Of a DNA stretch of 64,000 bases, positions 1 through 11,699 are shown piece by piece. Position 1 is the first letter of the stretch; each line of letters opens with the position of its first letter. The DNA is from Erpetoichthys calabaricus. Its lineage: Eukaryota > Chordata > Cladistia > Polypteriformes > Polypteridae. The DNA lies in contig NC_041394.2 of assembly GCF_900747795.2 (NCBI RefSeq), positions 338,371,414 to 338,435,413 on the forward strand. Direction: 5' to 3'. The translations under genes were made by a program, and so were the position numbers. The notes under the pieces are model-generated. The model saw only the letters and a list, made by a program, of their open reading frames with translations. It was not told the DNA's origin and did no database searches.

Positions 1-198
<198 letters not shown>

Positions 199-244
199 CT
201 ATTTTTACAAGACTAATAAACTAGATGACAATGCACTTGCCTAA

Positions 245-252
245 TATAAATA
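245..252 (-). promoter_or_regulatory. TATA-like box of the first H4 gene
   Basis: On the minus strand this reads TATTTATA, 59-66 bp upstream of the H4 start codon, a normal place for a histone TATA box. No classical H4-specific element was identified. Confidence 0.5.
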
Positions 253-1900
253 CAACGACGACCTGCTAGAGCACAGCACAGGAAACGTCTGCGCGGGCTT
301 TAGAAAATCGCGTCTTCAGTTCGCTCTTCGGCTTCCGAGTGCGAGTCCAATGAACAAAGCGGCCAATACACCACGTGCAGCCTTAACGTCAACGAGTGTC
401 CTGAAAGGCTCTACGTACATTTTACGCGGGTTGTTTTCGAACTATCTTTCATTGTTCATTGCACACCTGAATGGTAACTCGCACTTAACAGAAGTTTGGA
501 CAAAAAAGTGCAGGCCAAAAAAAAAAAATACTTGTGTAACAAGATCAGAAAGTGTACTAATTACTGTCCATATAAAATAATTTGCATTTACTCTTCCATC
601 CATTCTTCTTTCTAATCTGCTTATAAAACAGTATTTCCACGTGCAAGGTCCTCTGCAATACAATCAAATCTTGTTTATAATGCTGAAAATGGAGTACTTC
701 TTTAAAATATAGACACTGTATAATTTTTCTTTTTCCACACTTCCCTTTCTTCCATAATTATAAGATATACATCTTCCCTTTAATTGATCATTATTTGTTA
801 GAAAAGTAGCATTTTTGACCATTTTTACAATAGAATATATTCTTGAAATCAGTTACAACGTCACATAATGCGTCTGTTATGGTGGGTCTCTCTTTTTAGC
901 CCTCACAACATAATAACGATGTAGGTGAATGGGCCACAAGCATGCTCATGAATCACGCAGGAGATAAGGTCTGCAAATGTGCATAACATCATACACTTCA
1001 TTTACCCTATTTGTGTAAATATGCCTAAAAATGCTGTGTAAAATCACCAGAATACTGATATGACAGATAATTACACAATGCCAGTTTATACCTATCTGAA
1101 TTTTGTCTGAGCAGTCAAATAGCTTTTCATCTTACCCATTTCTGAATTTTTCTTTAAAGCTCCCATTCTCTCTCTCTTTTCTCATGTACCTTCAGTATTT
1201 CTCTTACTCTTACTGCTTGTTTTTTTTAATCTTGGCCTGTCTTCCTCCTGCCACTATGGCTCTGTCTCAGCCCTCCTTTCAGTCCCTGTACAGGTTAAAC
1301 TTTCAAACCCCTGCTAGGGTAACTTCTAGATCAGGACAAGGAATCATATTTGGGGTTGGGGAGAGAAACCTATATTACACTAAATCCAGGGCTAAAACTC
1401 ACTGCCACTTGACCCTTGTTCAATCATTTTTGTGTTGGGTGACTAATGTGGCCTCCAAACCATCTTCTTTAAAAATACACCATACTCACTTCAGTGCCAG
1501 GCAGGAACCCAATTCTTTATCCAATGGCTTGAAAGAGTGGCATTGTCCGCCTGCCAGACATCCTTCACCTCACCCTTCACAAGACAATGTGGTGCTTGTT
1601 TCCTTAACCACAGAGCAAATTTAAGTGTTTATTCACCTGATAATCCCATGTTTTATTTGGGATTTTTTTAAAAACATGCCTAAAGTATAATTTCTATTTT
1701 TTGATTCAATGTATACATGTATTTGCTTCATACATGGAGGACAAGCAAGTTATAAGCAAATATCTTAGGGTCACACAGTGCATGTAAGGTTAGGATTGAA
1801 TTGGCATCCTTTCTGCAAGAGATTTAGCAACTACACCACACTGTTTTTCTCATAATGACAGAGGAAACCTGAAACTCCAGGTCAAAACAAATAAAAAATA
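253..1900. other. Histone spacer without recognisable gene
   Basis: AT-rich spacer upstream of H4. An uninterrupted frame of about 170 codons exists at 1103-1624 (+), but it is serine/leucine-rich with no motif and no resemblance I recognise, so I do not call it a gene. Confidence 0.6.
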
Positions 1901-1904
1901 AAAA

Positions 1905-2245
1905 TGGATTGTAGTTATTCATGTATCCATTCACCCATTCTCAGAACCTGCTTACTGTATCTGGAACAAGGTAGCAGGGGCAACTGGAGCCTAGCCCAGC
2001 CTTCATTGGGCACAAGGCAGAAACAACACCTAGATAATGTGGCAGCCCGTCACATGGTGAACACTTCATATACAATTCAGCGACACCAATCCCTCTAACT
2101 TACATGTCTGGCAATGGGAAATGGATGACCCAGAGGAAACCAATTCTGACATGGGGAAAATTGTAAACTCCATGCAGGGATTACATCCCTGGTGTCCCTA
2201 TTGTAAGGCAGCAGCACTACCACTGTCCTACTGTGCTGTCATTGT
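1905..2245 (-). mobile_element. V-SINE (tRNA-headed SINE), minus strand
   Basis: Read on the minus strand, 2245-2190 resembles a tRNA-derived head with an A-box-like AGGACAGTGGTAGTG. It is followed by the conserved central domain of vertebrate V-SINEs (the GCATGGAGTTTACAA and AGACATGTAAGTTAGA blocks) and the typical end at about 1915. Divergent copy. Confidence 0.7.
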
Positions 2246-2377
2246 GAAGGAATTTATTTAGTTTTTTGCATGTATATTTTTAGTATTGTTTTAAATATAC
2301 ACTACTTGTGCTACCTGTCTAAGGTGGATTGAAGTCAAAGTATTCAACCTAAAAATCAGCAGTAATATATGCAATAT

Positions 2378-2500
2378 ACCATCTATGAGAATGTATTTTG
2401 CAATGCTTGTAATGTGCTATCTATTGGAATGACAAATGCAATGCATCTTATCACAAAAAATTCTTGTCATGCGCCTTCTGTTGAAATGACAAATTCATAG
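2378..2500. repeat. Short degenerate tandem array, about 55-bp period
   Basis: Three diverged units share a core close to CTATTGGAATGACAAATGCA. A related sequence recurs near 20,985-21,070 and 21,825-21,920, so this is a dispersed family. Boundaries are approximate. Confidence 0.4.
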
Positions 2501-3900
2501 CAACCAGATGGACATACAAGTTGACACACATACAGGGTACACTTATCCCTTTATTAAGGTGGATACAATACAGTATATATTATATTCACTAAACCAGATT
2601 ATAGTTTTTCTGAATTACTGTACTTAGGCTCATTTCTTGAAACACTGTTATCATTCTTATAGCTCCAGGTACATTTATCAAAAGAGAGTATATGGTATGG
2701 CATATCACCAAAGCCCCCTGCAAAAGCAATTTATTTTACCCAAAACTCTCATTTATTGCTTTCAAATTCAATTATTGTATTAATGAATAAGTCACCATCG
2801 TCAAAAAGATAATTTATGTTCACAGTGTGTAGAACCGAAGCGGTCAAAATGTTTACAAGTTTTGTCAGCAGGTCAGTGGACCCTGGAAATGTGTTTCTTA
2901 TCTTCTAATTCCTAACAATCTTGTACATTTTCCACTCACACTTGCTGTCTACTGCACCAAACAGTTATTGTTCTAGTTATTAAGTGTCAGACTGAATACT
3001 ATTTTCTCTGTGGAATGTTTGGATGATGAAAGACACTGTACACTGGCTTACTTTACTTACCAGGCAACCAGCCTCTGTCCTTCCAAAGCCATGTTTAATG
3101 AGTCATGGTCCACAAGTGTAGCCTTTATTTCATTTGGGACAGCGCTGCTTTTACACTACTCTGCCCATTCATTATTTTTTTTTTTGCTGCCTTTCTCTCA
3201 TGATATTGCCACATATTCTTACTCTTCTTCCTCCTCCACAAAAAGGCGGGATGTCCAAGCTGAATATTTGCCTGAGCAGGTTTCCCCATGTTCACAAACT
3301 GTATGAATTTAGTTGCACTCATTGTTTATAGATGTTTAACAATACTTATACTCATTAATTCCACCTGTGTGCTACTTTAAGTTCAGGCTACACCTGAGGA
3401 CCACTTTTAGGAGACATTACAATAACTCTAGTTTACTGCATTTCATGAGACATAGAAATGGCAGGTTTTGTCAATTGGATGGAGTTTTGTACATGTGGTG
3501 ACTTACATAATAAAACAATTCTGACATGTTTTGAAGTGTAACATTATTTTACTAAGAAGCAATATAATCTGTTTTAATTGCAAAGAGAAATAAAATAGAC
3601 AGTTGTTCAAATTCTGGACAACTGTACTTGTCATTTATTCATACGTACTAAAGCATTTGCGATTTGTTTAAAAAAATTAGAAATGCTATCTGGTGTGCAC
3701 AAGTAACTACATGTTATGAAGAAATTCACGTTTTTACAGCTTAGCGTCAGTTAGATGATTGGTTTTAAAACAACTGAGACAAACTGTAATACATATATGT
3801 ACTCACATGTATTAGTATTATGAGTACTTAGTTTTCACGTAATCTAATTTCTTCATTTTATTCTCAAATACCGAAATTGGAAAAGTAAATCGATTAATTT
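2501..3900. other. Spacer without recognisable gene
   Basis: AT-rich spacer between H4 and H3. Short open frames around 3010-3330 overlap each other on both strands and match no family I know. Confidence 0.5.
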
Positions 3901-3904
3901 ACTT

Positions 3905-3980
3905 AAGTAAATTGCCTTAAGTAAAGTGCCTTGAGCATGGGAAAGGCGCTATATAAATAAAATGTATTATTATTATTAAT
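3905..3980 (+). mobile_element. SINE 3' tail fragment
   Basis: GGCGCTATATAAATAAAATG followed by a TTA-rich tail; the same 3' end is seen in the SINE at 17,742-17,890. Confidence 0.5.
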
Positions 3981-4165
3981 AGCCTTACATTTGTGAATAT
4001 GTTCACATCATTTGATGAACAAATCAATCAATCCAAAGGAGGGTGTAGTTTCCTCTGTAGGATCTCTTCAACAAAAAGAGAAATAAGACCGAAATATTAG
4101 CTCTACTTTGCGCGCAATGGGGGCAAAAACAATAAAAGAGTCCGAATGGATCAAGGTCTGTTAGC

Positions 4166-4640
4166 CCACCCATCAGTCCATCCATCCATCCATCCTCTTC
4201 CGCTTATCCGAGGTCGGGTCGCGGGGGCAGCAGCTTGAGCAGAGATGCCCAGACTTCCCTCTGCCCGGCCACTTCTTCTAGCTCTTCCGGGAGAATCCCA
4301 AGGCGTTCCCAGGCCAGTCGAGAGACATAGTCCCTCCAGCGTGTCCTGGGTCTTCCCCGGGGCCTCCTCCCGGTTGGACGTGCCTGGAACACCTCACCAG
4401 GAAGGCGTCCAGGAGGCATCCTGATCAGATGCCAGAGCCACCTCATCTGACTCCTCTCGATGTGGAGGAGCAGCGGCTCTACTCTGAGCCCCTCCCGGAT
4501 GACTGAGCTTCTCACCCTATCTTTAAGGGAGAGCCCAGACACCCTGCGGAGAAAACTCATTTCAGCCGCTTGTATTCGCGATCTCGTTCTTTCGGTCACT
4601 ACCCATAGCTCATGACCATAGGTGAGGGTAGGAACATAGA
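4166..4640 (-). mobile_element. Rex3-like (RTE clade) LINE, 3' fragment
   Basis: The minus strand encodes the C-terminal end of a fish Rex3/RTE-type reverse transcriptase (TERTRSRIQAAEMSFLRRVS to LLKLLPPRPDLG, positions 4599-4204), closely matching 53,299-53,690 of the longer copy in this window. It ends in a (GATG)n-type tail at about 4166-4196, which fits the short GATG-repeat 3' end known for Rex3. It is 5'-truncated at about 4640, as is usual for LINE copies. Confidence 0.85.
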
Positions 4641-5059
4641 TCGACTGTATCAGTACACTGTGTTAAAGTGCAAAGGAAAAAATGAGATTTTCAAGAAATC
4701 TAATTTTGACTGTCCACAAGAGGGCAGTAGAAGATAAATTATTTTTCTGTGAAAATAAACATGGATCAGTAAGATGGAAGCAATACATTATCATGGTATT
4801 GGAAAAGAAAAGATTGGACACCAGTAATGGTCACAGGCTATAAGCATTTCCACAATGCCTTCCTCAGTGTTTTTTTTTTTCATTTTAAGAAATTTCATAA
4901 TTTAACATCTATATAGAGATTCGTAGATCAGTTCCCTTTTCCGCTTCCTCTACCTATTTAGTGCCTGTGTTCCTCCTAAAATATATGTATCCAAATTGAT
5001 GGAAATTAAATATTAAAGGGGAGTATGCCGGAATAAAGAGGCTGGCTTTCTTTTAAAAA

Positions 5060-5240
5060 CAGGCGACTGCGGTTGTTAAGGTTGAGTGCACGGAAACAAA
5101 TGTGGCATTCAAATTCCGCGCCGGATATTGAGATGAGCAATGGAAAGGCGGCATGTAGGCCGAGCCTAAAAGCGTCACTGTCTTCTTTGCAATTCGCCCA
5201 ATCAGAAACAAACAGGGCATAGATATAACTCACCTCGCGA
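5060..5240 (+). promoter_or_regulatory. H3 promoter, now separated from its coding sequence
   Basis: This stretch aligns with 25,065-25,200, the promoter of the H3 copy in module 2. Shared blocks are CATTCAAATT(C/G)CGCGCCG, the AAAAGCGTCA element, CCAAT (5198-5202; 25,159-25,163) and a TATAA about 26 bp further on (5224-5228; 25,186-25,190). Here the promoter is followed by a 4.6-kb LINE, and the H3 ATG is not reached until 9943. Confidence 0.8.
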
Positions 5241-5241
5241 C

Positions 5242-5255
5242 GCTCTGCTGTTTAT
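5242..5255 (+). repeat. Left target-site duplication of the Jockey-like LINE
   Basis: GCTCTGCTGTTTAT is repeated exactly at 9876-9889, on the other side of the LINE. The H3 leader continues beyond the right copy. Confidence 0.8.
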
Positions 5256-5426
5256 TTTGAAAAAGCGCAACGCAAACTACTTGGATCATTTTAGACGATT
5301 GTATTGATTTTTCTTTAGACGGTTGATTTTGACAGACTGATTTAGACTACTACATTTTGCTGATAGCGAAAGAGAAAATTCAAAAAAAAAAAAAAAAAAA
5401 AAAAAAAACCCACAGCTCCCAGGTAA

Positions 5427-7013
5427 ATGGGAGACTTCAAGGAAGAAATCGGTGAATGCGTCGCCAAGATACACGACACATACGCCGTTGACTCTTCACC
5501 CGGAGAAGACAATACGTCCCAGCGTCTCAACACGTACCAAATAATGACCTCTAGGACTCACCTTCCGAAGGTGTACTCCGGACGACCCGAAACCCTGTCT
5601 GATCTCAGCTCCGAAGGCGAATCAGAAATGGATGACAATTCTTACTTAGACGGTAACAGCAGTGAAACCGAAAGTCCCTTCTTGCCTGTAACATCCTTGA
5701 AAGGAAAACACAAGATCTCTCCTTCCAAACTCTCTCTCGATAGGAAGAAGCTAAAACCGACACTACTAAATTCCACCCAACAAGATATTCCGCTTAGAAA
5801 TCGTTTCAGCGCGCTGACCGATTTAACACCGGAAATGGAAGCTCCGTATGAAGATTCAAACTCACTCTCACCTGCCAACAATTCGCAAAGATCAGAACAA
5901 GACCGCACTGCGCGCCCCCTGAACAAAATCCCACCGATTATTCTCCGTTCCTCGGAAAACTGGTTGCAATTCAACAATGAACTAAAAAGACGAAACATCA
6001 CAGTCTCTAAAGCAGTCACTACTAAAGACGGCATTCGTCTTCAACCACAATCCGCTGATGACTACAGAGCGCTCTCTCACTTCCTAAAAGACGGTAACAT
6101 TGAATTCCACTCCTGGATGTTAGAATCGGAAAAACCACTGAAAGTAGTCATACGTGGTATACCCACATCCGTAAGTGAAGATGACATAGAAACGACTCTT
6201 AAAGAAAGAGGCTTCCCTGTTATTAAAGTGTGCAGAATGAAGGCAGGCCCTCAGCGTCTCCCCTGCCCGCTGATGCTCGTACACTTAACAAGAAACGAAG
6301 AAGGTAAACGCATATTTCAAATTACGGATTTAATTTTCTTACGTGTTAAAGTGGAAAATTTAATTAATAAACCCAAAATAGGTCAATGCCACCGCTGCCA
6401 AAGATTTGGTCATGCTGCTAACATGTGTTATAATAGACCCAGATGTGTGCGCTGTGCCGACAGCCACTGGACACGAGACTGCAACAAGCCAAGAGAAGAA
6501 AAGGCAACCTGCGCAAACTGCCGTCAGGATCATCCAGCAAACTACAGGGGATGTGTGTACAATCCTCTAAAGAAACAGCAACAACCATCATCACTACCAT
6601 CCAGAACAATCTATGCAGGAATCAGCTACGCTGACGCTGTTAGAAAGGACACCCGCCTCGTAGAGCCCGCAAATCCATCATCTTCTATTTCAAACGGATC
6701 GCGTCACAATAAAGTAAACAAAACAGACGGGCAGAAGGCCGAGCGAATAGTATCCACTACGCTATTAGAAAGAAACTTCGCTTCCCAGATAAACAGGCCT
6801 GGGGCTCCCCCTGCTGGTCCCTCTGAGAAAGATGACGTTTCTGCTCTCTTAAGCCTAACAAACCTTTTTTCCAGCCCCAAAGCCAGAAGATTACTAAATT
6901 TAGCAAAGTCCCTCATTGATAAATTATGTGCAGCAAGAACGGGAACAGATATTCTAACTATAATCCTGTCCTCAATCCCTTCCGTTGTAGAAATTTTCTC
7001 GGATGGCCCCTAA
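5427..7013 (+). CDS. LINE ORF1 protein (gag-like nucleic-acid-binding protein)
   Basis: 528-residue ORF1 of the Jockey-like LINE, expected to coat the element RNA. The N-terminal half is acidic and polar. A region at about residues 225-315 is like the RNA-binding fold of Jockey-type ORF1 (LKVVIRGIPTSVSEDDIE). It is followed by CCHC-type zinc knuckles at about residues 317-375 (CHRCQRFGHAANMC, CVRCADSHWTRDC, CANCRQDHPANYRGC). The spacing and the trailing YADAVRKD motif look like arthropod Jockey elements. The frame is unbroken. Its stop lies inside the ORF2 start region: the two frames overlap by 11 nt (ATGGCCCCTAA), suggesting ORF2 is made by termination-reinitiation. Confidence 0.9.
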   Translation: MGDFKEEIGECVAKIHDTYAVDSSPGEDNTSQRLNTYQIMTSRTHLPKVYSGRPETLSDLSSEGESEMDDNSYLDGNSSETESPFLPVTSLKGKHKISPSKLSLDRKKLKPTLLNSTQQDIPLRNRFSALTDLTPEMEAPYEDSNSLSPANNSQRSEQDRTARPLNKIPPIILRSSENWLQFNNELKRRNITVSKAVTTKDGIRLQPQSADDYRALSHFLKDGNIEFHSWMLESEKPLKVVIRGIPTSVSEDDIETTLKERGFPVIKVCRMKAGPQRLPCPLMLVHLTRNEEGKRIFQITDLIFLRVKVENLINKPKIGQCHRCQRFGHAANMCYNRPRCVRCADSHWTRDCNKPREEKATCANCRQDHPANYRGCVYNPLKKQQQPSSLPSRTIYAGISYADAVRKDTRLVEPANPSSSISNGSRHNKVNKTDGQKAERIVSTTLLERNFASQINRPGAPPAGPSEKDDVSALLSLTNLFSSPKARRLLNLAKSLIDKLCAARTGTDILTIILSSIPSVVEIFSDGP

Positions 7014-9699
7014 ACCACTACACACACCAAATAATTTAAGATTAACCATCTGGAACGCCAATGGAGTACAAAACAAAAAAGAAGAACTTCAAGAATATTT
7101 GGATCGGCATTTAATTGATGTAATGCTAATAAGTGAAACCCATTTACGTCCAAGTTCAGAATTCAGAACAAGAAGTCACTTTGTATACAGATGCGACAGA
7201 ACTAAAGGAAAAGGAGGAGGCACAGCCATTCTTGTCAAAAAAGGAATAGATCATTCTGAATCACCCACACCACAATTAAACACATTGGAAGCCAACTCGG
7301 TGATGCTAAATACTAAAGATGGCCCTTTGAGAATAATTGCAGCATACAATAGTCCCAAGAACGATCTACCTATCCAAGAACTGGATTTACTTTTCCAATC
7401 AAATTCTCCAACAATCTTAGCAGGAGACCTAAATGCAAAACATCCAGCCTGGAACAGCAAAACTACTAATAAACGAGGGAGGTCTCTCATCAATTTTGCA
7501 GACAGAAACCACCTAATAGTGATAGGACCAGAAGAACCAACGCTATTCCACCCAAATGGTTACAGACCTGATGTAATAGATATTGCGATTCTCCAAAATA
7601 TAACGCACTCTCCACTCATCAGCTCCATTGCAGAACTGAGCTCTGACCACAACCCTGTACTTCTGGAGTTACATGGATCAAACAATATCACCAAAAACCA
7701 CAATGATATAATTAAAGAAAGAATATCCTGGCCTACTTTCACAAGAAAACTTGAATCATCCCTGGGCCCTCTACCAACAATCAAAACACCCCAACAGGTA
7801 GACCATGCAGCAAAAGCCCTTACTCTATGTATCAAGCAAGCAATGGTAAATTCTTCATACAAAGCTCATAATACAAACAAAAATAATCTGTCCTCCATTC
7901 CCAACTGGCTACTAGAGAAAATCAAAGAAAAGAACAGAGTTCGAAGAAAATGGCAAAAACGATGTAACCCAGAAGACCGCCAAAAAATGAATACACTCTC
8001 AAATGAAATCAGAAAAGCACTAAATGATATCAGGAATCAAAAATGGTCGCAAACCTTATCTGAAATGGAACATCAAGCAGGTACCAAATGGAAAATCGCC
8101 CGTGCACTCCGCAACAAACAATCTCCTATACCCTACCTCCACGGTCCAAATGGACTTGTATATACCATCCAAGACAAAGCAGAAGTTATTGCCAACAGCT
8201 TGGAACTCCAGTGCTCACCAAACTTTGAAAATGCAGATATCCAACACATTGAAACAGTAAATAAAGAAACTAACCAGTTTTTATTAATAAACACACCAGA
8301 AGTCATTGATTTTGCTACTCCAGCAGAAATCAGAAACGTCACTGATCATCTTAACACAAAGAAGGCACCAGGGTCAGATGGCATCCCAAATGCTGCTCTC
8401 AGGGCACTACCTCACAAAGCAATCGTTGCAATAACCAACATTGCCAACGCAGTAATGAGACTAGGACATTTCCCTGAATGCTGGAAAACTGCTGATGTCA
8501 TAGTTCTGCCTAAGCCAGGAACAAACAGATCTTTTCCACAAAACTACAGACCAATCAGCTTACTCAGTACTCTTGCAAAAACCATTGAGAAAGTAATACT
8601 GAAAAGACTTCAAAAATATACAGAACATCTACAAATAATCAATGAAGAACAACATGGCTTCAGAACTGGTCACAGCACCACACATCAACTCCTGAGAGTA
8701 GTGGAATACATCACTGAAGGCTTCAACACTAATAGAGCCACCGGGGCAATCTTCCTTGATGTATCCAAAGCATTTGATAAAGTGTGGCACAAAGGCCTTC
8801 TCTACAAAATGATTAAGGCGGGTATTCCAAATTACCTAATTCACCTCACAGCCTCTTTTCTTAAAGGAAGAAAATTCCAGATAAAGTTAAATGGCATCAG
8901 GTCATCACTCAAGAAAATAACTGCCGGTGTCCCTCAAGGTTCACTACTTTCACCAATCCTCTTCAACATCTTTGTAAGTGATATGCCAAAGACAAGTAGC
9001 ACAACACTGGCTCAATATGCAGATGATACCGCAGTACTCTACAAATCCACCCAAACCTGGGTTGTCACAAAAAGACTACAAGAAGCAGTCACAACCCTGG
9101 AGCAGTGGTTTCAAACATGGAGAATCAGCATCAACCTGGAAAAAAGCACTGCAATCCTTTTTAGCAGAAGGCACAAACCACCGCCTGGTACCATAACAAT
9201 GTTTGGTCGTCCCATTTCATGGCAAAACACAGCAAAATACCTGGGAGTTATACTGGACAACCGCCTAACATGGAGAAACCACATCACTGAAAGTATATCC
9301 AAAGCAAGAAGATCACTCGGCCAACTGTACCCACTGATGAATAGAAAAAGTAACCTGAACACTACAAACAAAATACTTCTATACAGAAGCATCATCAGAG
9401 CTCAGTTACTGTACGCAGCACCAGTATGGGGATATGCTTCCAATGTACTCATCCGTCAGATTCAGTGCCTCCAAAACAAAGCTCTAAGAATGGCACTCAA
9501 TGCACCATGGTATGTAACCAACGACTTGATTCATCAAGACACCAAATCCCTGTCAATTCAACAGTCCATTCAGAAGAGTTCTATCAAACTATTTACTCAA
9601 CTAGAAACTCACCCAAACAAAACTCTTCAAGGGATTCTCCAATATGATAAATGTCATTACAAGAAACACAAAAGACCAAAGGCAATACTGGACAACTAA
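7003..9699 (+). CDS. LINE ORF2: endonuclease and reverse transcriptase
   Basis: 898-residue enzyme for target-primed reverse transcription. Residues about 10-225 form an APE-type endonuclease (WNANG, SETHL, GDLNAKHPAWNS, SSDHNPVLLEL). The reverse transcriptase follows: KAPGSDGIPNAAL, NYRPISLLSTLAKTIEK, EQHGFRTGHSTTHQL, AIFLDVSKAFDKVWH, AGVPQGSLLSPILFN and the catalytic AQYADDTAVL. The C-terminus has the NAPWYVTN block typical of Jockey elements and lacks an RNase H domain. The length is normal for the family and there are no internal stops. It overlaps ORF1 by 11 nt. All catalytic motifs look intact, so the copy could be active; this is an inference from sequence only. Confidence 0.92.
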   Translation: MAPKPLHTPNNLRLTIWNANGVQNKKEELQEYLDRHLIDVMLISETHLRPSSEFRTRSHFVYRCDRTKGKGGGTAILVKKGIDHSESPTPQLNTLEANSVMLNTKDGPLRIIAAYNSPKNDLPIQELDLLFQSNSPTILAGDLNAKHPAWNSKTTNKRGRSLINFADRNHLIVIGPEEPTLFHPNGYRPDVIDIAILQNITHSPLISSIAELSSDHNPVLLELHGSNNITKNHNDIIKERISWPTFTRKLESSLGPLPTIKTPQQVDHAAKALTLCIKQAMVNSSYKAHNTNKNNLSSIPNWLLEKIKEKNRVRRKWQKRCNPEDRQKMNTLSNEIRKALNDIRNQKWSQTLSEMEHQAGTKWKIARALRNKQSPIPYLHGPNGLVYTIQDKAEVIANSLELQCSPNFENADIQHIETVNKETNQFLLINTPEVIDFATPAEIRNVTDHLNTKKAPGSDGIPNAALRALPHKAIVAITNIANAVMRLGHFPECWKTADVIVLPKPGTNRSFPQNYRPISLLSTLAKTIEKVILKRLQKYTEHLQIINEEQHGFRTGHSTTHQLLRVVEYITEGFNTNRATGAIFLDVSKAFDKVWHKGLLYKMIKAGIPNYLIHLTASFLKGRKFQIKLNGIRSSLKKITAGVPQGSLLSPILFNIFVSDMPKTSSTTLAQYADDTAVLYKSTQTWVVTKRLQEAVTTLEQWFQTWRISINLEKSTAILFSRRHKPPPGTITMFGRPISWQNTAKYLGVILDNRLTWRNHITESISKARRSLGQLYPLMNRKSNLNTTNKILLYRSIIRAQLLYAAPVWGYASNVLIRQIQCLQNKALRMALNAPWYVTNDLIHQDTKSLSIQQSIQKSSIKLFTQLETHPNKTLQGILQYDKCHYKKHKRPKAILDN

Positions 9700-9819
9700 A
9701 CACCTAAACCATCCTAAAATTTAGCAACAGGAACTCGCACAACCCCTAACCAAAACAGCCAAAACTGATTGTTATGAGACAAGTTAAGAATCTCACAGAT
9801 TTAAAAAACACAGAGATGA

Positions 9820-10353
<534 letters not shown>

Positions 10354-10386
10354 GGACATGGACTTGAAAACTATCTTGGCTAAAAA

Positions 10387-10402
10387 GGCTCTTTTCAGAG
10401 CC
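10387..10402 (+). terminator. Histone mRNA 3' stem-loop (H3)
   Basis: GGCTCTTTTCAGAGCC, the standard 6-bp stem and 4-nt loop bound by SLBP, followed by ACCAC and a purine-rich AAGAGATA resembling the U7 target. Confidence 0.95.
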
Positions 10403-10676
10403 ACCACAAGCTCTCTTTGAAGAGATACAATCTATATTTGTGGAGCGACCTTGAACTGGCCACAGAATACCAACGTGTTAATGTGTGTGAGACTGCGGCC
10501 GTTTGTGTCCCCAGTAAAATTGACCAGTTGTCTGCGTAAAGCCCTATTCACCCTCTGGAAGGAGGTTCTAATACTGCCCTACAGAACATTGCACACCGTA
10601 CCCGAATGGCTGATAGGCCGGTAGTTTGCGCTGTAAGTAATTGATCTGAATGCCGAGGTTAATTTAATTCTTTATA

Positions 10677-11617
10677 CAGTGGAACCTCGAGATACGATCA
10701 CCTCTGTATACGAGAAATTCAAAAGACGAGGAAAGTATGAGCGAAAAATTCAGATCTAAATGCAAGCATTGGCTCGCGTAACGAGCCAGGCTGTGGGTAT
10801 AGCTCGCGGCTTAGCGAGGGGGCGTGGTAGCAGTTGCGAGCCGCGATCTGCGGTGTCTGCGTTTCTCACTTAAGTGCACAGGTGGGAAACTGCCCACATC
10901 CATGATTGTTCCTGTGGCTGATGGGCTGCAGCTGCCATGTCCTCCCCGCATATATAGAGAAGCGCGAGCCGATTAAGGGGGAGAAAAAGTAAAAGAGAGA
11001 GAGAGAGAGAGAGGGGGGAGAAAAAGCAAGCAAGCAAGCAAGCAGGAAGTCGGTCGGTGCGGGAGAGCGAGCGAGCGACTGCAGGCTCGCGTGTAGCTGA
11101 ACAGGCGAGCCAAACAGCTGAAGCAGGACGGTGTAGAGAAGGTCAGCTGCATTAAGAGTGTCTCGCCTGTTGCAGAGCCCGCAGGTGAGACGCTAACAGA
11201 GAAGAAGCACCGGGGATTGTCATCTGTTTTTTAAAGACGGCATCCTTTTGACGTTTTAATCTCGTGTTAAAGGATTGTTATTCTTGTGTATTTTAAACCT
11301 CCACTTCACAACTGTTTTAAGGATTATTTATTTAAAGATTTATTGAATGCTCTATTGCATTTTGGACACCTGTTTGGATTCTTTTAATAATCAGTTATTA
11401 TTTACCAGTGTTATTTATTAAAGGTAGACTACAGTATATATAATTTATCAGTGTTATTTGTTAGGAAAATTGATTTTTATGTTAATATATTTGGGGTGCG
11501 GAACGGATTAACTGGATTTCCATTATTTTCAATGGGGAAGTTTGTTCTAGATACGAGAAATTCGCTATACAAGCTCAGTGCTGGAACGAATTAAACTCGT
11601 ATCTAGAGGTTCCACTG
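10677..11617. mobile_element. Non-autonomous mariner-like element (941 bp)
   Basis: Inverted termini CAGTGGAACCTCGAGATACG (left) and, read from the right, CAGTGGAACCTCTAGATACG, flanked by TA on both sides, as for Tc1/mariner insertions. The interior has GA and AAGC simple repeats and no transposase. It lies between H3 and the H1 pseudogene. Confidence 0.85.
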
Positions 11618-11650
11618 TATTTATATAGCGCTTTTCTCACTACTCAAAGG
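11618..11650. mobile_element. SINE tail fragment
   Basis: TTTATATAGCGCTTTTCTCA is the reverse of the GCGCTATATAAAT SINE tail seen elsewhere in the window. Confidence 0.35.
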
Positions 11651-11699
11651 TTGGTTTAAACGGGTGACAACACTTAAGACCAATCTGAAAATGCTCACG

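Noticed and set aside
1103-1624. 173-codon open frame in the H4-H3 spacer
   Set aside because: Low-complexity Ser/Leu-rich start, no motif, no start context or splice signals, and no counterpart in module 2.
10980-11045. GA and AAGC repeats as a regulatory GAGA cluster for H3/H1
   Set aside because: They lie inside a non-autonomous mariner-like insertion with TA flanks.
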